This document shows, one piece after another, positions 9,362 to 18,092 of a DNA stretch of 64,000 bases. The notes below the pieces were generated by a model. That model was given only the letters and a program-made list of their open reading frames with translations. It was not told where the DNA came from and made no database searches. Both the position numbers and the translations under genes were made by a program. Location of the stretch: NCBI RefSeq assembly GCF_000648615.1, contig NZ_JFZC01000026.1, forward strand, positions 1 to 64,000. Direction: 5' to 3'. Position 1 is the first letter of the stretch; every line of letters starts with the position of its first letter. The stretch is from Sporolactobacillus terrae DSM 11697 (GTDB lineage: Bacteria; Bacillota; Bacilli; Bacillales; Sporolactobacillaceae).

Positions 9362-11605
9362 TCATTTAAAAACACGTTTAACAACCTTTTCCGCGGAATG
9401 ACCACTTTCCAACAAACAGAACTTTTGATAAAATTCATCGAAATGGTCCGATACCGCAAATCCAGATTCAGCGATTTTCTTAACGGCCTGAATCAATTCG
9501 TCTGTCGTCAACACAAGAGGTCCCGGCGCCTTCTTTTCAAAATCAAAATAGAAACCACGCAGATGATCGCGATAGTCTTCAATATCGTAAGTGAAAAAGA
9601 GCATCGGCCGTTTCAAATTTGCGTAATCAAAGAATACCGATGAATAATCGGTAATGAGCAGATCCGAAATCAAATAGAGCTCGCGGATATCTTCGTGATG
9701 CGAGAAATCATAAGCAAAGCCTTTGAATTCAGACAAGTCCAGATGATCGGCTATCAAATAATGCATGCGCATGATCAGTACATAGTCTTCGCCAAGCGAC
9801 TCCCGCATACGCTGCAAGTCAAGAGCAAGTTCAAAACGATAACGCCCTTTACCGTAAAATTGATTATCCCTCCAAGTCGGCGCGTAGAGAATAACTTTTT
9901 TATCCTTTGGCAAACCAATACGATCCTTAATCGCATCGATAGTCCCTTTATCGTTACTTTGATAGAGAAAATCATTTCTTGGATAACCCGATTCAATCAT
10001 TTCGTTCTCAAAACCGAATGCACGAGCAAAGATTTCCGATGAATAGGCATTCGGGGAAATCAGATAATTCCAGCGGGCCGTCTCTGCAAGAAAATCACGT
10101 TTGTACTTTTCTGTATTTATCCCCGGCATATGTACTTCTTCCATATCCAAAGCCAGTCGTTTGAGCGGCGTGCCATGCCAGGTCTGCAGATAGATCGTAT
10201 CTTTTGGTTTCGACATCCAAAGAGGCAAACGCACATTGGTTACCCAATAATTTGCTCGCGTCATAAGCATGAGCCATTTTAGCGAGAATCGTTTAACATA
10301 AGGAAGCTGATACTGTTCAAACAGATCGATGTAATTCGCGTTTGCGATCCAGACCAACTGGTATTCCGGACAATGATCCCGCATGTATTCATAAATAGCC
10401 CTCGGATTGCAGCTGTATTGTCGACCGAAGAAACTCTCGAACATGACCAGATTCTTTTTTTGGGGGAGGTGAGAGAGCGTTTGGAACAGTCGATGATAAA
10501 CAGCAATAAACGCTTTGCTTTTTCGAATTCGGCCGACGCTCCGACGTACTTTTCTTTTCACAGCATCACGTATCATGTAAGGAGCAATTTGGAATACAAG
10601 GCTGTGATTACGATTGCGTTTCACAATTAAACTCTTTTTAAGTCCATTCAACTTTATAATATGCCGCCCGGTAATTACTTTGCGACGCGCGAGAATACGA
10701 ACCGGGTGTTCAGTAAACAGCATACCGTTTTTTTTATGCGTAAGCTCCATGCGGAAGTAAAGCGAAGTCGGTGCTTCCACATCAGCAAATTGCGTTGCAA
10801 TCGGCTTTAGATCAAGGACGATCGAAAAACCGGCCCAATCATAATTTCTTCCAAGTGATTTTGCCTCTTCAGTCAAATCAGGACGTTCAACATTTTCAGC
10901 ACGCCATTCAGCGATAATTTTTTCATCTGCATCAACAAGCAATATTTTTTTTTGAATGTCCGGCCGTGAAAGCACATCGGAAAAAGGAAAGACAACATGT
11001 CCTTCCAAAGTAAGCATGAAGTTTCTACTAATTGCAACACGATCGATACGCGACATGACATGAACCTCATCAACACGTAGCGACAGGCGTTTACGATTCG
11101 TGTAATAGGGAATCAGCATTTGATCGTTCTCTTCATTATAAATGCTGAAAACATCTAAAGATTGCCTTTGACCTGCTGCCCGTAAACGAATGTCTAATGC
11201 AACCGTCTCATCCGGAGCTGATTCATGAACATTTGCTGCCGCATCAGCATCGACTTCATCCAGTTCAGCATATACCTGCTCTAAGAGCGATTGATCGATA
11301 GAGACTCGAATAAAGAAATCCCAATAGTCCCTTTCGAAAAGCGATTGCTGTATGGGTTCCAATGCCAAAACAGCTTGAGCAGACCAATAATCATTTTCAT
11401 CCCTTTCCACAGAACGAATAGGGGCGCTGAAGGACTCATCGCCAAAACGATCACAGAGACGTACCTCCATGCGTTTTATGTACTTCTCATTAGCCATTGG
11501 GTCGAAGCGAATCGTGAGCGTCCACTCATTCAGACTGGCACCAAAATGCGTAATCATCGGCTTCATCATCTTTTTAATTTGTTTTTCAGCTTGCTCACTG
11601 ATCAT
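9362..11605 (-). CDS. tagF: CDP-glycerol:poly(glycerophosphate) glycerophosphotransferase (TagF)
   Basis: This 747-residue membrane-associated polymerase extends the wall teichoic acid chain with glycerol phosphate from CDP-glycerol; B. subtilis TagF is almost the same length. Residues 1 to about 350 form the strand-rich N-terminal region. The C-terminal GT-B-like domain carries LQTWHGTPLK, ILYAPTWRDNQF, RMHYLI and [13 protein letters not shown], which include the conserved histidines and the nucleotide-binding loop. The ATG has AGGAGG ten bases upstream. It lies 124 bases after tagB and is probably the last gene of the tagDBF transcript. Confidence 0.93.
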   Translation of the reverse strand: MISEQAEKQIKKMMKPMITHFGASLNEWTLTIRFDPMANEKYIKRMEVRLCDRFGDESFSAPIRSVERDENDYWSAQAVLALEPIQQSLFERDYWDFFIRVSIDQSLLEQVYAELDEVDADAAANVHESAPDETVALDIRLRAAGQRQSLDVFSIYNEENDQMLIPYYTNRKRLSLRVDEVHVMSRIDRVAISRNFMLTLEGHVVFPFSDVLSRPDIQKKILLVDADEKIIAEWRAENVERPDLTEEAKSLGRNYDWAGFSIVLDLKPIATQFADVEAPTSLYFRMELTHKKNGMLFTEHPVRILARRKVITGRHIIKLNGLKKSLIVKRNRNHSLVFQIAPYMIRDAVKRKVRRSVGRIRKSKAFIAVYHRLFQTLSHLPQKKNLVMFESFFGRQYSCNPRAIYEYMRDHCPEYQLVWIANANYIDLFEQYQLPYVKRFSLKWLMLMTRANYWVTNVRLPLWMSKPKDTIYLQTWHGTPLKRLALDMEEVHMPGINTEKYKRDFLAETARWNYLISPNAYSSEIFARAFGFENEMIESGYPRNDFLYQSNDKGTIDAIKDRIGLPKDKKVILYAPTWRDNQFYGKGRYRFELALDLQRMRESLGEDYVLIMRMHYLIADHLDLSEFKGFAYDFSHHEDIRELYLISDLLITDYSSVFFDYANLKRPMLFFTYDIEDYRDHLRGFYFDFEKKAPGPLVLTTDELIQAVKKIAESGFAVSDHFDEFYQKFCLLESGHSAEKVVKRVFK

Positions 11606-11729
11606 TTCCCCTGTTCCTCCTGGTTGTTGTAGAATCTATAGTCTTTTGCTTCCGATGTCTCTCCAGTCATGGAAGAACCCATAAACCGTTTCCCCTATCC
11701 CTATTTGCTTCATTTTTGCATGCTGTTGT

Positions 11730-12887
11730 TTATTTGCTTAAACAATCGAAAAGATAATCAACGACAAGCCTACTTGACTGCCCCTTTGAATACTGATTCC
11801 AGTATGCTGAGAATTGTGCCGTTTTTTGTGCATCAAAGCGCTGTTTCTTGATCATTTGAACTAATTCTTGCGTTGATGATGCGATTGGTCCCGGAACCAT
11901 CTCTGTATAGTTTTCCCTCAATCCTCTGCTTTTTTCATAGTGATGCAAATCATAAGGGAAAAAAATCATCGGGCGCTTTAACAGCGCAAATTCAAAAGGG
12001 ATTGATGAATAATCCGTGATAAGCAGGTCCGTAACAAGCAACAACTCATTAACATCCTCCCACTTCGATCCGTCAATAATAAATGGATCACGAAAAATAT
12101 TGCGATCAACTTCCTTTTGCTCCAAAGGATGCAGACGCAGAATCAACACATAGTCGCTTGCCAACTCCTTTTTCATGACCGCCAGATTTAAAGCGAGTTG
12201 ATGCATCGGAGGATCACGAAATGTTGGTGCGTATAAAAGAAGTTTTTTTCCGCTGCTTAGCCAATGCAAAGATTTTTCAGCTTGTTTTTCCCGGTTTAAG
12301 TCAAAAAAAAGATCGGTCCGTGGAATACCCAAGTGAATAAAATGGGACTCGTCTAAACCGAATGATTGCTTGAAAATTTCTTGCATCGCATCGGAACCAA
12401 CCACAATCTTATCGAAATGCCGATATACGTTTAAAAAGCGCTTTCGAGCTCTCGCTGTTCTCAATGCAACAGAATGGTCTTCCAGACCAAAGGTTTTAAA
12501 AGCCCCGCATGCGTGCCAAAGTTGGATGCAGACGACGGTCTTTTTAAATGCCGCAGCGGCAAGAAAACCGAAGTAGTTATCAATGACAATGACTTTTGCA
12601 GTTGCCAAATGATATGCCGAGCGTACCATAGCACCCACGCGCATTGTTTCAATCGGGACGACCCTTTCCCCTGTTTCAGCAAAATGGTCGCATGCGGCTT
12701 TTCCACGGCAAAGAAAGACCACCTCTGTTTTTTCTTCTCTTCTCGTCAACTCATCATAAACAAATTGACTATTATCTGTATAGGAGCAGACAAAAACCAC
12801 TTTTTTCTTTAATGGAAAAAATTTACATACATTAAAAAGTACCTTAAAAAGAAAAAGGTACCCGTCGATCAGTAATTCCTTACTCAT
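11730..12887 (-). CDS. tagB: Teichoic acid glycerophosphate primase (TagB-like)
   Basis: This 385-residue protein belongs to the CDP-glycerol glycerophosphotransferase family. Motifs are [11 protein letters not shown] (catalytic His), [20 protein letters not shown] and [14 protein letters not shown]. Length matches TagB, which adds the first glycerol phosphate to the lipid-linked disaccharide, rather than the long polymerase TagF; a TarF-like role is the alternative. The ATG at 12887 overlaps the tagD stop by eight bases with no good separate ribosome site, so translation is probably coupled. A longer in-frame reading to 12962 lies inside tagD and is not favoured. Confidence 0.85.
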   Translation of the reverse strand: MSKELLIDGYLFLFKVLFNVCKFFPLKKKVVFVCSYTDNSQFVYDELTRREEKTEVVFLCRGKAACDHFAETGERVVPIETMRVGAMVRSAYHLATAKVIVIDNYFGFLAAAAFKKTVVCIQLWHACGAFKTFGLEDHSVALRTARARKRFLNVYRHFDKIVVGSDAMQEIFKQSFGLDESHFIHLGIPRTDLFFDLNREKQAEKSLHWLSSGKKLLLYAPTFRDPPMHQLALNLAVMKKELASDYVLILRLHPLEQKEVDRNIFRDPFIIDGSKWEDVNELLLVTDLLITDYSSIPFEFALLKRPMIFFPYDLHHYEKSRGLRENYTEMVPGPIASSTQELVQMIKKQRFDAQKTAQFSAYWNQYSKGQSSRLVVDYLFDCLSK

Positions 12888-13278
12888 TGTTGATCGTAAA
12901 CAAATCATGTTTAATCTTTGTCGTTGATATGCCCACCGTACGCGGTAAATAAACGACTTCACAGTAATCCTTCAGAAAGTCAAACTTTCCTTTCCAGTCA
13001 TCACCCATTACAAAAACATCAACATCATTATGCTGGACATCCGAAATCTTTTGATTCCAATCCTTTTCCGGAATGACCTCGTCAACATAACGAATCGCCT
13101 CAAGAATTAATTTACGGTTCTCATAGCTATGATAGGCTTCTTTATGCTTTATTGCGTTAAATTCATCCGTGGACAGGCCAACAATCAAATAATCGCCTAA
13201 TTTCTTAGCACGTCTCAGTAAATTTATATGCCCGTAATGCAGCAAATCAAAAGTTCCATACGTTAATACTTTTCTCAT
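12880..13278 (-). CDS. tagD: Glycerol-3-phosphate cytidylyltransferase
   Basis: This 132-residue cytosolic enzyme makes CDP-glycerol from CTP and sn-glycerol-3-phosphate, the donor used by TagB and TagF. It has the nucleotidyltransferase signature [10 protein letters not shown] (H14 and H17), WxGKFD in the middle (DDWKGKFDF), and the C-terminal RTVGISTT loop. Length matches B. subtilis TagD (129). AAGGAGAGCG precedes the ATG. It overlaps the downstream tagB by eight bases. Confidence 0.96.
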   Translation of the reverse strand: MRKVLTYGTFDLLHYGHINLLRRAKKLGDYLIVGLSTDEFNAIKHKEAYHSYENRKLILEAIRYVDEVIPEKDWNQKISDVQHNDVDVFVMGDDWKGKFDFLKDYCEVVYLPRTVGISTTKIKHDLFTINNE

Positions 13279-13457
13279 TTTTCATACGCTCTCCTTAATA
13301 CCATCGTGTACAAAATCATGATCAACGGCATGTATTAAACCGCTAAAAAGCATTCTGACCCGCAGAAACAAGGCACTTCTGCTGCAACTTTTTTCATACA
13401 CATACGAATACATGCATTCTACATTTTGCGCTGCTAAATGTCAATGTGCCTGCGGCA

Positions 13458-13883
13458 TCAAGATTTGAATACCCATCGTTTACTTAAAATAAAATTAACA
13501 CTGAGTCCGATCAGCGTGCTGATGACTTTATTCAAGTACAAGGGCAAAAACAGCATGCTATGCATTGCTGCTAAGGTAATCCCTAATACAGCCGCATTTA
13601 ACACTACAAATTTTATTGCTCTGACTCGCGAATGCATTGATTCGGCAAAGGTTACCTTTGAATTCCATAGATAGCTGTTCAGCATTCCGGCTCCATACGA
13701 AACGATTTGCGCGATCACATAGTCGATCAATACAAAATGCGTCAGTAAGTAAAAAACAATAAAGTCCACCGCTGTATTGCTTACCCCGACGAAACCAAAC
13801 AGAATCGCCTGCTTTAGCCAGCGCCAGTTCGAATGATTCGTACGCATTTCATCCCGCTTGTACTGTTCCGATTTACTGCCCAC
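13458..13883 (-). CDS. GtrA/GtcA-family membrane protein
   Basis: This 141-residue protein has four predicted membrane helices and the GtrA signature FGFVGVSNTAVDFIVFYLL...LNSYLWNSKVTF...FILSKRWVF. GtrA/GtcA proteins are thought to flip polyprenyl-phosphate-linked sugars across the membrane for polymer glycosylation. It follows the GT2 gene with a 26-base gap, the classic donor-maker plus flippase pair. The GTG at 13883 gives the longest form; an ATG at 13847 is an alternative start, and neither has a strong ribosome site. The downstream tagDBF genes point to teichoic acid as target, which is an inference. Confidence 0.85.
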   Translation of the reverse strand: MGSKSEQYKRDEMRTNHSNWRWLKQAILFGFVGVSNTAVDFIVFYLLTHFVLIDYVIAQIVSYGAGMLNSYLWNSKVTFAESMHSRVRAIKFVVLNAAVLGITLAAMHSMLFLPLYLNKVISTLIGLSVNFILSKRWVFKS

Positions 13884-13909
13884 AATCGCCGCATTCCCTT
13901 GTCATCAAG

Positions 13910-14881
13910 TTATTTGTTCTTGTTCCATGTCGTGATTTCTATAGTATACCTCGGACGCTTTTTTGTTTCCGTAAAAATTTTTCCAATGTATTCGCCAATA
14001 ACGCCAATGGCAATTAATTGCATACCGCCAATCAGCCATATCGACAGAATCAGAGACGTCCATCCGCTGATCGTGTGGCCAAGCAGCCAGTTGATCAATG
14101 CGTAAGCAGCGATTCCTGTGCCGATCAATACAAAGAAGAATCCGATATTCATGACTAATTGAATTGGAACAATACTGAAAGAAGTGATCCCGTCAGCGGC
14201 AAAAGCGAGCATTTTTTTCAGTGGATATTTCGATGTTCCCGCATACCTTTTGCGGCGATCATAATAAACCTTGGCTGATTTAAAGCCAAGCAGCGGAATG
14301 ATCCCGCGAATAAAAACGTTCTCTTCCTGATAGCGTTTAAACGCCTGCACGGCTCTTCTGCTGAGCAATCGGAAATCCGCATGATTTGGAACCAGCTTTA
14401 CGCCCATCTTGGCCATTAGTTTATAAAAGACTAAAGCCGAGTTTCTTTTGAAAAAACTGTCTTGATCACGGCTTTTTCTTACGCCGTAAACAACGTCAAA
14501 TCCTTCATGATACTTGTCAATCAACGCATGAATTGCTCGAACGTCATCTTGCAAATCTGCATCAATTGTGATGACACAATCGGCTTGGTTGCTGACCGTT
14601 TCCATGCCTGCAATCAGTGCGTGCTGATGTCCAAAATTTCGGCTCAGCTTCACGCCTTGAATACATGCATCGGTTTCCGCTTTTTCACGGATAAGCGCCC
14701 AGGTCCGATCCGTACTGCCGTCATCAACAAACACAATAAAGCTTGACTGATCGATTTTACCACTGATCTTTAAATCGCGAAGCTGTTCACTTAATTTTTT
14801 AAAAGTCTCTGGAAGAACCGCTTCTTCGTTGTAGCAGGGAACAACGATGCTAAGCAGCGTTTCTTCATTCATTGTCACCAT
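13910..14881 (-). CDS. GT2 polyprenyl-phosphate glycosyltransferase (CsbB/GtrB type)
   Basis: This 323-residue protein has a cytosolic GT-A domain with SIVVPCYNEE, VDDGSTDRTW, FGHQHALIAGM and DADLQDD, then two C-terminal membrane helices and the ending EYIGKIFTETKKRPRY that is typical of GtrB/CsbB enzymes. These load a sugar (glucose or GlcNAc) onto undecaprenyl phosphate. It sits immediately before a GtrA-type flippase. No GT-C transferase to finish the pathway lies in the window. The ATG at 14881 is preferred (AAGGA eight bases before); ATGs at 14890 and 14872 also exist. Confidence 0.88.
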   Translation of the reverse strand: MVTMNEETLLSIVVPCYNEEAVLPETFKKLSEQLRDLKISGKIDQSSFIVFVDDGSTDRTWALIREKAETDACIQGVKLSRNFGHQHALIAGMETVSNQADCVITIDADLQDDVRAIHALIDKYHEGFDVVYGVRKSRDQDSFFKRNSALVFYKLMAKMGVKLVPNHADFRLLSRRAVQAFKRYQEENVFIRGIIPLLGFKSAKVYYDRRKRYAGTSKYPLKKMLAFAADGITSFSIVPIQLVMNIGFFFVLIGTGIAAYALINWLLGHTISGWTSLILSIWLIGGMQLIAIGVIGEYIGKIFTETKKRPRYTIEITTWNKNK

Positions 14882-15007
14882 CTGCTCCATTCCTTCTAAT
14901 GAGTACCCTTTCTAACAGTGATTCCTTTTTCTCCTAGAATCAATTGATAGTATACCGTTGCTGCTCTAGGAATACGGCAAAATGAAATTCTTTTCACAAC
15001 TAGGTGC

Positions 15008-15640
15008 TCATTGTTTTTGTAATGTTTTAATCGCAAAGCCGGACCAGCTCTCCATTCGTTCCAGAATAGATGGATCACTAAGCTCCTGAAGCGTTTTCCA
15101 GCTGCCTTCTAGTTTATCCTTCTCACGAACCGTGACTTCAGCGTCATCCGGCAGTGAAATCGCTACAAGCACGCCAATATGTACTTTTCCGACCTCGGTC
15201 TGATCATCATTAATTAATCCAATCGTGCGATATTCAGCAGGCTCTGCGTTCTGTACAAGCAGTTCTTCATTCATTTCCCGATCCAGATTTCGCTTCAGCA
15301 CTTGCTCGAAGTCCGCAGCAGACTCAACCCTGTTCATATGTCCACCGACACCGATGGAGAGTTTCCCATGCAGTCGCTGCTCGCCGCCTCCGCCAAGCCT
15401 TCTATAAGTAAAGTAGTGATCACCCTTTTTAAGCACCGCGTAAGGAATCGGCTGTTTAAATTGCGGATTTTCTTCCGCATCGCCTCGGCGCATGACTCGG
15501 TAATGTTCAGCCATTCTCTTACTTAAAGCGGCAACTGCTTTTCGATCTTGTTCCGTTCCTTGAAACGTCAGGTCATTGCCCGCTTCATCAAATAATAGCA
15601 ATCGTTTTACAACAATAATTTGTTCGTCCATTTTTCCCAT
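15008..15640 (-). CDS. NUDIX hydrolase
   Basis: This 210-residue protein has a central Nudix box, GGHMNRVE...REMNEELLV (G-x5-E, an enlarged spacer, then RExxEE). The family hydrolyses nucleoside diphosphates linked to another moiety, and the substrate is not predictable here. An N-terminal domain of about 80 residues precedes the Nudix fold. The ATG at 15640 follows TTGGAGGAACGATTA; further upstream reading has no ribosome site. It stands alone and is divergent from the YjcZ gene. Confidence 0.85.
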   Translation of the reverse strand: MGKMDEQIIVVKRLLLFDEAGNDLTFQGTEQDRKAVAALSKRMAEHYRVMRRGDAEENPQFKQPIPYAVLKKGDHYFTYRRLGGGGEQRLHGKLSIGVGGHMNRVESAADFEQVLKRNLDREMNEELLVQNAEPAEYRTIGLINDDQTEVGKVHIGVLVAISLPDDAEVTVREKDKLEGSWKTLQELSDPSILERMESWSGFAIKTLQKQ

Positions 15641-15791
15641 TAATCGTTCCTCCAAGTTGCAAGTTCTAACACAAGGGTGGGTGATTCTTGTGCGCTTGTC
15701 AAGCCTCGCCGCAAGATTGGGCGTTTTAATGATCGCCAAATGTACCGGGGTTACATAGTATATGGTATCTCGTGATAAAGGAGTGATTTGA

Positions 15792-15977
15792 ATGGGCAAC
15801 TTTGGTTTCGGCGGATATCCGTCTAATGCTCCGTACGGCGGAGCTGGCGAAGGCTGCGGCTGTGGCGGCGGCTACCCAACTTATCCAGTAGGTGGTGCTT
15901 CCTGCGGCAGCGGTTTTGCGCTGATCGTCGTACTGTTCATCCTGTTGATTATCGTTGGTGCTGCATTTGTTTGCTGA
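15792..15977 (+). CDS. YjcZ-family sporulation peptide
   Basis: This 61-residue peptide has a glycine/tyrosine/cysteine-rich N-terminal half (GFGGYPSNAPYGGAGEGCGC) and a C-terminal hydrophobic helix FALIVVLFILLIIVGAAFV. That is the YjcZ family of tiny spore-associated membrane peptides in Bacilli. The start is fixed by AAAGGAGTG ten bases upstream. About 30 bases further up, CATAGTATA fits a SigK-type -10 (CATA-N3-TA), which would suit mother-cell expression, but no convincing -35 is seen. A strong terminator follows. Confidence 0.88.
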   Translation: MGNFGFGGYPSNAPYGGAGEGCGCGGGYPTYPVGGASCGSGFALIVVLFILLIIVGAAFVC

Positions 15978-15990
15978 TTAAGAGGCATCA

Positions 15991-16026
15991 AAAAACCTTG
16001 GCGGACTAACCGCCAAGGTTTTTTTC
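15991..16026 (+). terminator. Terminator of the YjcZ gene
   Basis: AAAAACCTTGGCGG and CCGCCAAGGTT flank a five-base loop and are followed by a seven-base T tract. Confidence 0.93.
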
Positions 16027-16028
16027 TT

Positions 16029-16140
16029 GCAGGATAAGATTTGCTCCGTCTGCACCAATAAATCCGTATCTTGACCGAGAATCAAAGCGGAGATGCTCTG
16101 GCGCCAGTGAGAACAGCGTGCCAACGAGACCTGGACGGCC
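16029..16140 (-). repeat. Interspersed repeat copy F (degenerate)
   Basis: This is a decayed copy lying just behind the YjcZ terminator. GAATCAAAGCGGAGATGCTCTGGCGCC matches the reverse of the core in the other copies, preceded by CCAATAAATCCGTATCTTGACC. The distal half has diverged. Written differently, its retained core runs GAATCAAAGCGG then AGATGCTCTGGCG. Confidence 0.7.
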
Positions 16141-16241
16141 TAAGGCAAACAGCTAAAGGGCAAAACTTCTTCGTCTTTTCCTCGTGCAATTACCCGCCGC
16201 TTTTGTGTATAATTAAATTTATGAAGCACGTTTGCATAATT

Positions 16242-16278
16242 GGAGGTGACACCTGAGCGTTGGCAACAACGGCTCAGG
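16242..16278 (+). promoter_or_regulatory. Shine-Dalgarno plus GNRA hairpin before the start codon
   Basis: GGAGGTGA (16242-16249) is followed by a hairpin at 16252-16278: CCTGAGC-GTTG, loop GCAA (a GNRA tetraloop), CAAC, one bulged G, GCTCAGG. The ATG at 16279 comes directly after the stem. Folded, the hairpin brings GGAGG to about five bases from AUG; unfolded, the spacing would be about 32. Confidence 0.7.
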
Positions 16279-17592
16279 ATGCATTTGAATAGTACAATCG
16301 GCCTGATCATTGTCGTCCTTTTAATTTTATTGACAGCTTTCTTTGTAGCTGCTGAATTTGCAATTGTTAAAATTAGGACCACTCGATTAAATGAATTGAT
16401 TAAACTCGGAAACAAACGCGCCGCCGCATCGAAAAAAATTGTTGATGACTTAAACGCATACCTCTCAACAACCCAGTTAGGTATTTCAGTGACTGCACTC
16501 GTTTTGGGCTGGATCGGCGAACCCGCAGTTGCTCGCTTGTTCAATCCGATATTTGCGTTATTCGGATTAAACGATACGCTTGTACACACCCTTTCCGTTT
16601 TAACCGGATTTATCCTCATTACATTTTCAAGCGTTGTACTTGGTGAATTGGCACCAAAAGGAATTGCGATTCAAAAAGCAGAACAAATAACATTGGCGAT
16701 TGCCTATCCGCTCATTTGGGCGCATCGGCTTTTGTTTCCGTTCGTTTGGCTGCTCAACACACTTTCGAATGGTGTCATCCGTTTATTCGGCATAAGACCG
16801 GAAGATCAGCATGACAGTGCACTGACTGAGGGCGAATTGCGTCTGACATTAGCCGACAGCTTTAAGAGCGGTGAAATCAGCCAAGGCGAAATGCGCTATA
16901 TGACGCGTATTTTTGATTTTGACGACCGAACAGCGCGTGAAATCATGGTTCCCCGAACTGAAATTGTATGTATGTATAAAGAAGATCATTTGGAACAGTG
17001 GCTTCAGACCTTGCATGATGAGAAGTATACACGATTTCCAGTTGTTGAAGAAGATAAGGACCATGTCGTCGGTATGATCAATATTAAAGACATGTTCACC
17101 GATGTCCTGAATAAGGATCTGAAGCCAATGATTCACTATATACGCCCGATTCTATCTGTGCTCGAAACAACACCGATTCGTATGCTGCTCGAGCGAATGC
17201 AGAAAGAAAGCATCCATATGGCAATTCTTACCGATGAGTACGGAGGTACCTCCGGCTTAGTGACCATTGAAGATATCGTGGAAGAAATTGTCGGAGAAAT
17301 TCGTGATGAATATGATGATGGGGAAGAACCGATGATTCAAAGCATTGATGCTGAAAAGACACTTGTAGACGGAAAGCTTTTGATTGCTCACGTCAATCAA
17401 CTGTTCAAAACCGCCATAGAGGAAGAAGGCATTGATACAATCGGCGGTTGGATCATGGCGGAAATACCCAATGTAAAAGTGGGATCAACGTTTCATTATG
17501 GTCAAGCTACTTTCGAAGTGCGAGAAATGGAAGCTCATCAAATTCGCAAAATCATGATAACCCGACAGAAACACATCGCAAAAAACCAATAA
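16279..17592 (+). CDS. CNNM/CBS/CorC-domain membrane protein (HlyC/CorC family)
   Basis: This 437-residue protein has an N-terminal DUF21/CNNM membrane domain (about residues 1-190; LTAFFVAAEFAIVKIR, TTQLGIS), a pair of CBS domains (about 205-330; MVPRTEIVCM, DEYGGTSGLVTIEDIVEEIVGEI) and a C-terminal CorC_HlyC domain. Family members are linked to magnesium or cobalt efflux. The ATG at 16279 fits the usual N-terminus; an upstream in-frame TTG at 16240 would add a polar extension not typical of the family. Initiation may use the unusual hairpin-spaced ribosome site just upstream. It is monocistronic. Confidence 0.88.
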   Translation: MHLNSTIGLIIVVLLILLTAFFVAAEFAIVKIRTTRLNELIKLGNKRAAASKKIVDDLNAYLSTTQLGISVTALVLGWIGEPAVARLFNPIFALFGLNDTLVHTLSVLTGFILITFSSVVLGELAPKGIAIQKAEQITLAIAYPLIWAHRLLFPFVWLLNTLSNGVIRLFGIRPEDQHDSALTEGELRLTLADSFKSGEISQGEMRYMTRIFDFDDRTAREIMVPRTEIVCMYKEDHLEQWLQTLHDEKYTRFPVVEEDKDHVVGMINIKDMFTDVLNKDLKPMIHYIRPILSVLETTPIRMLLERMQKESIHMAILTDEYGGTSGLVTIEDIVEEIVGEIRDEYDDGEEPMIQSIDAEKTLVDGKLLIAHVNQLFKTAIEEEGIDTIGGWIMAEIPNVKVGSTFHYGQATFEVREMEAHQIRKIMITRQKHIAKNQ

Positions 17593-17603
17593 TTGCAATA
17601 ATC

Positions 17604-17643
17604 AAAGAGGGGATCCAAAATCAACGTTTGGATCCCCTCTTTT
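17604..17643 (+). terminator. Terminator of the CNNM-family gene
   Basis: AAAGAGGGGATCCAAA pairs with TTTGGATCCCCTCTTTT over a seven-base loop, 12 bases after the stop codon. Confidence 0.93.
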
Positions 17644-17920
17644 ATCACGGGTAAAGAAAGTATGTGATTTTACCCCGTCTTCAAACCAATAGACCAATGT
17701 TTTGGCCAAGAATCAAAGCGCAGATGCTCTGGCGCCTGCGGGACCAGCGTGTCAGCGAGACCCCGCAGAGTCTTGCCTGTCTGAGGAGGCTTGCGGTGCG
17801 CCCGCGGCAAGCGAGCAATCGGAGCGGTGATTCAGCACGGATAAGACACGAGTCCATCACACATGTATGAAGAAACTTTCCTAAAGAAACTTTCCTAAAG
17901 GAACTTTCGCTAAGTGCGCA

Positions 17921-18006
17921 TACGTCCTGTATGCAACGCGAAAGTCATCACATCCTGTGAAAGTACGTCCTGTATGCAACGCGAAAGCCACCGCATCCTG
18001 CGGAAG
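17921..18006 (+). repeat. 43-base tandem duplication inside repeat E
   Basis: Two head-to-tail units (17921-17963 and 17964-18006) share TACGTCCTGTATGCAACGCG and AAAG. The second halves differ (TCATCACATCCTGTGAAAG against CCACCGCATCCTGCGGAAG), yet each can form its own small stem. Confidence 0.85.
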
Positions 18007-18012
18007 TAAGGA

Positions 18013-18036
18013 TCGGGCGCTTTTGCCCGGTTTTTC
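18013..18036 (+). terminator. Terminator-like hairpin at the distal end of repeat E
   Basis: CGGGC and GCCCGG flank GCTTTT and are followed by TTTTTCTC. The same sequence block occurs at 27894-27920 in reverse orientation, so the hairpin belongs to the repeat rather than to the neighbouring gene. Confidence 0.7.
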
Positions 18037-18092
18037 TCATTTCATTATCCTTGGTTGATCCTTTACGAACAACCGCTTTCCCTATGACTTGT

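Larger units (their letters stand above)
17649..18036 (-). repeat. Interspersed repeat copy E (largest, composite)
   Basis: This is the longest copy of the family. It begins right behind the CNNM-gene terminator with GGTAAAGAAAGT, contains the reverse core (AGAATCAAAGCGCAGATG, then GACCCCGCAGAG and GCGCCCGCGGCAAGCGAG), then short AAGAAACTTTCCT repeats, a 43-base tandem duplication, and finally a hairpin CGGGC-GCTTTT-GCCCGG with TTTTT at 18013-18036. It fills nearly the whole gap 17593-18092; no gene is present. Confidence 0.85.

Noticed and set aside
17649-18036. Repeat family as remnants of a terminator-targeting group IIC intron
   Set aside because: The location fits, but the elements lack the GUGYG 5' end, domain V and any reverse transcriptase remnant.
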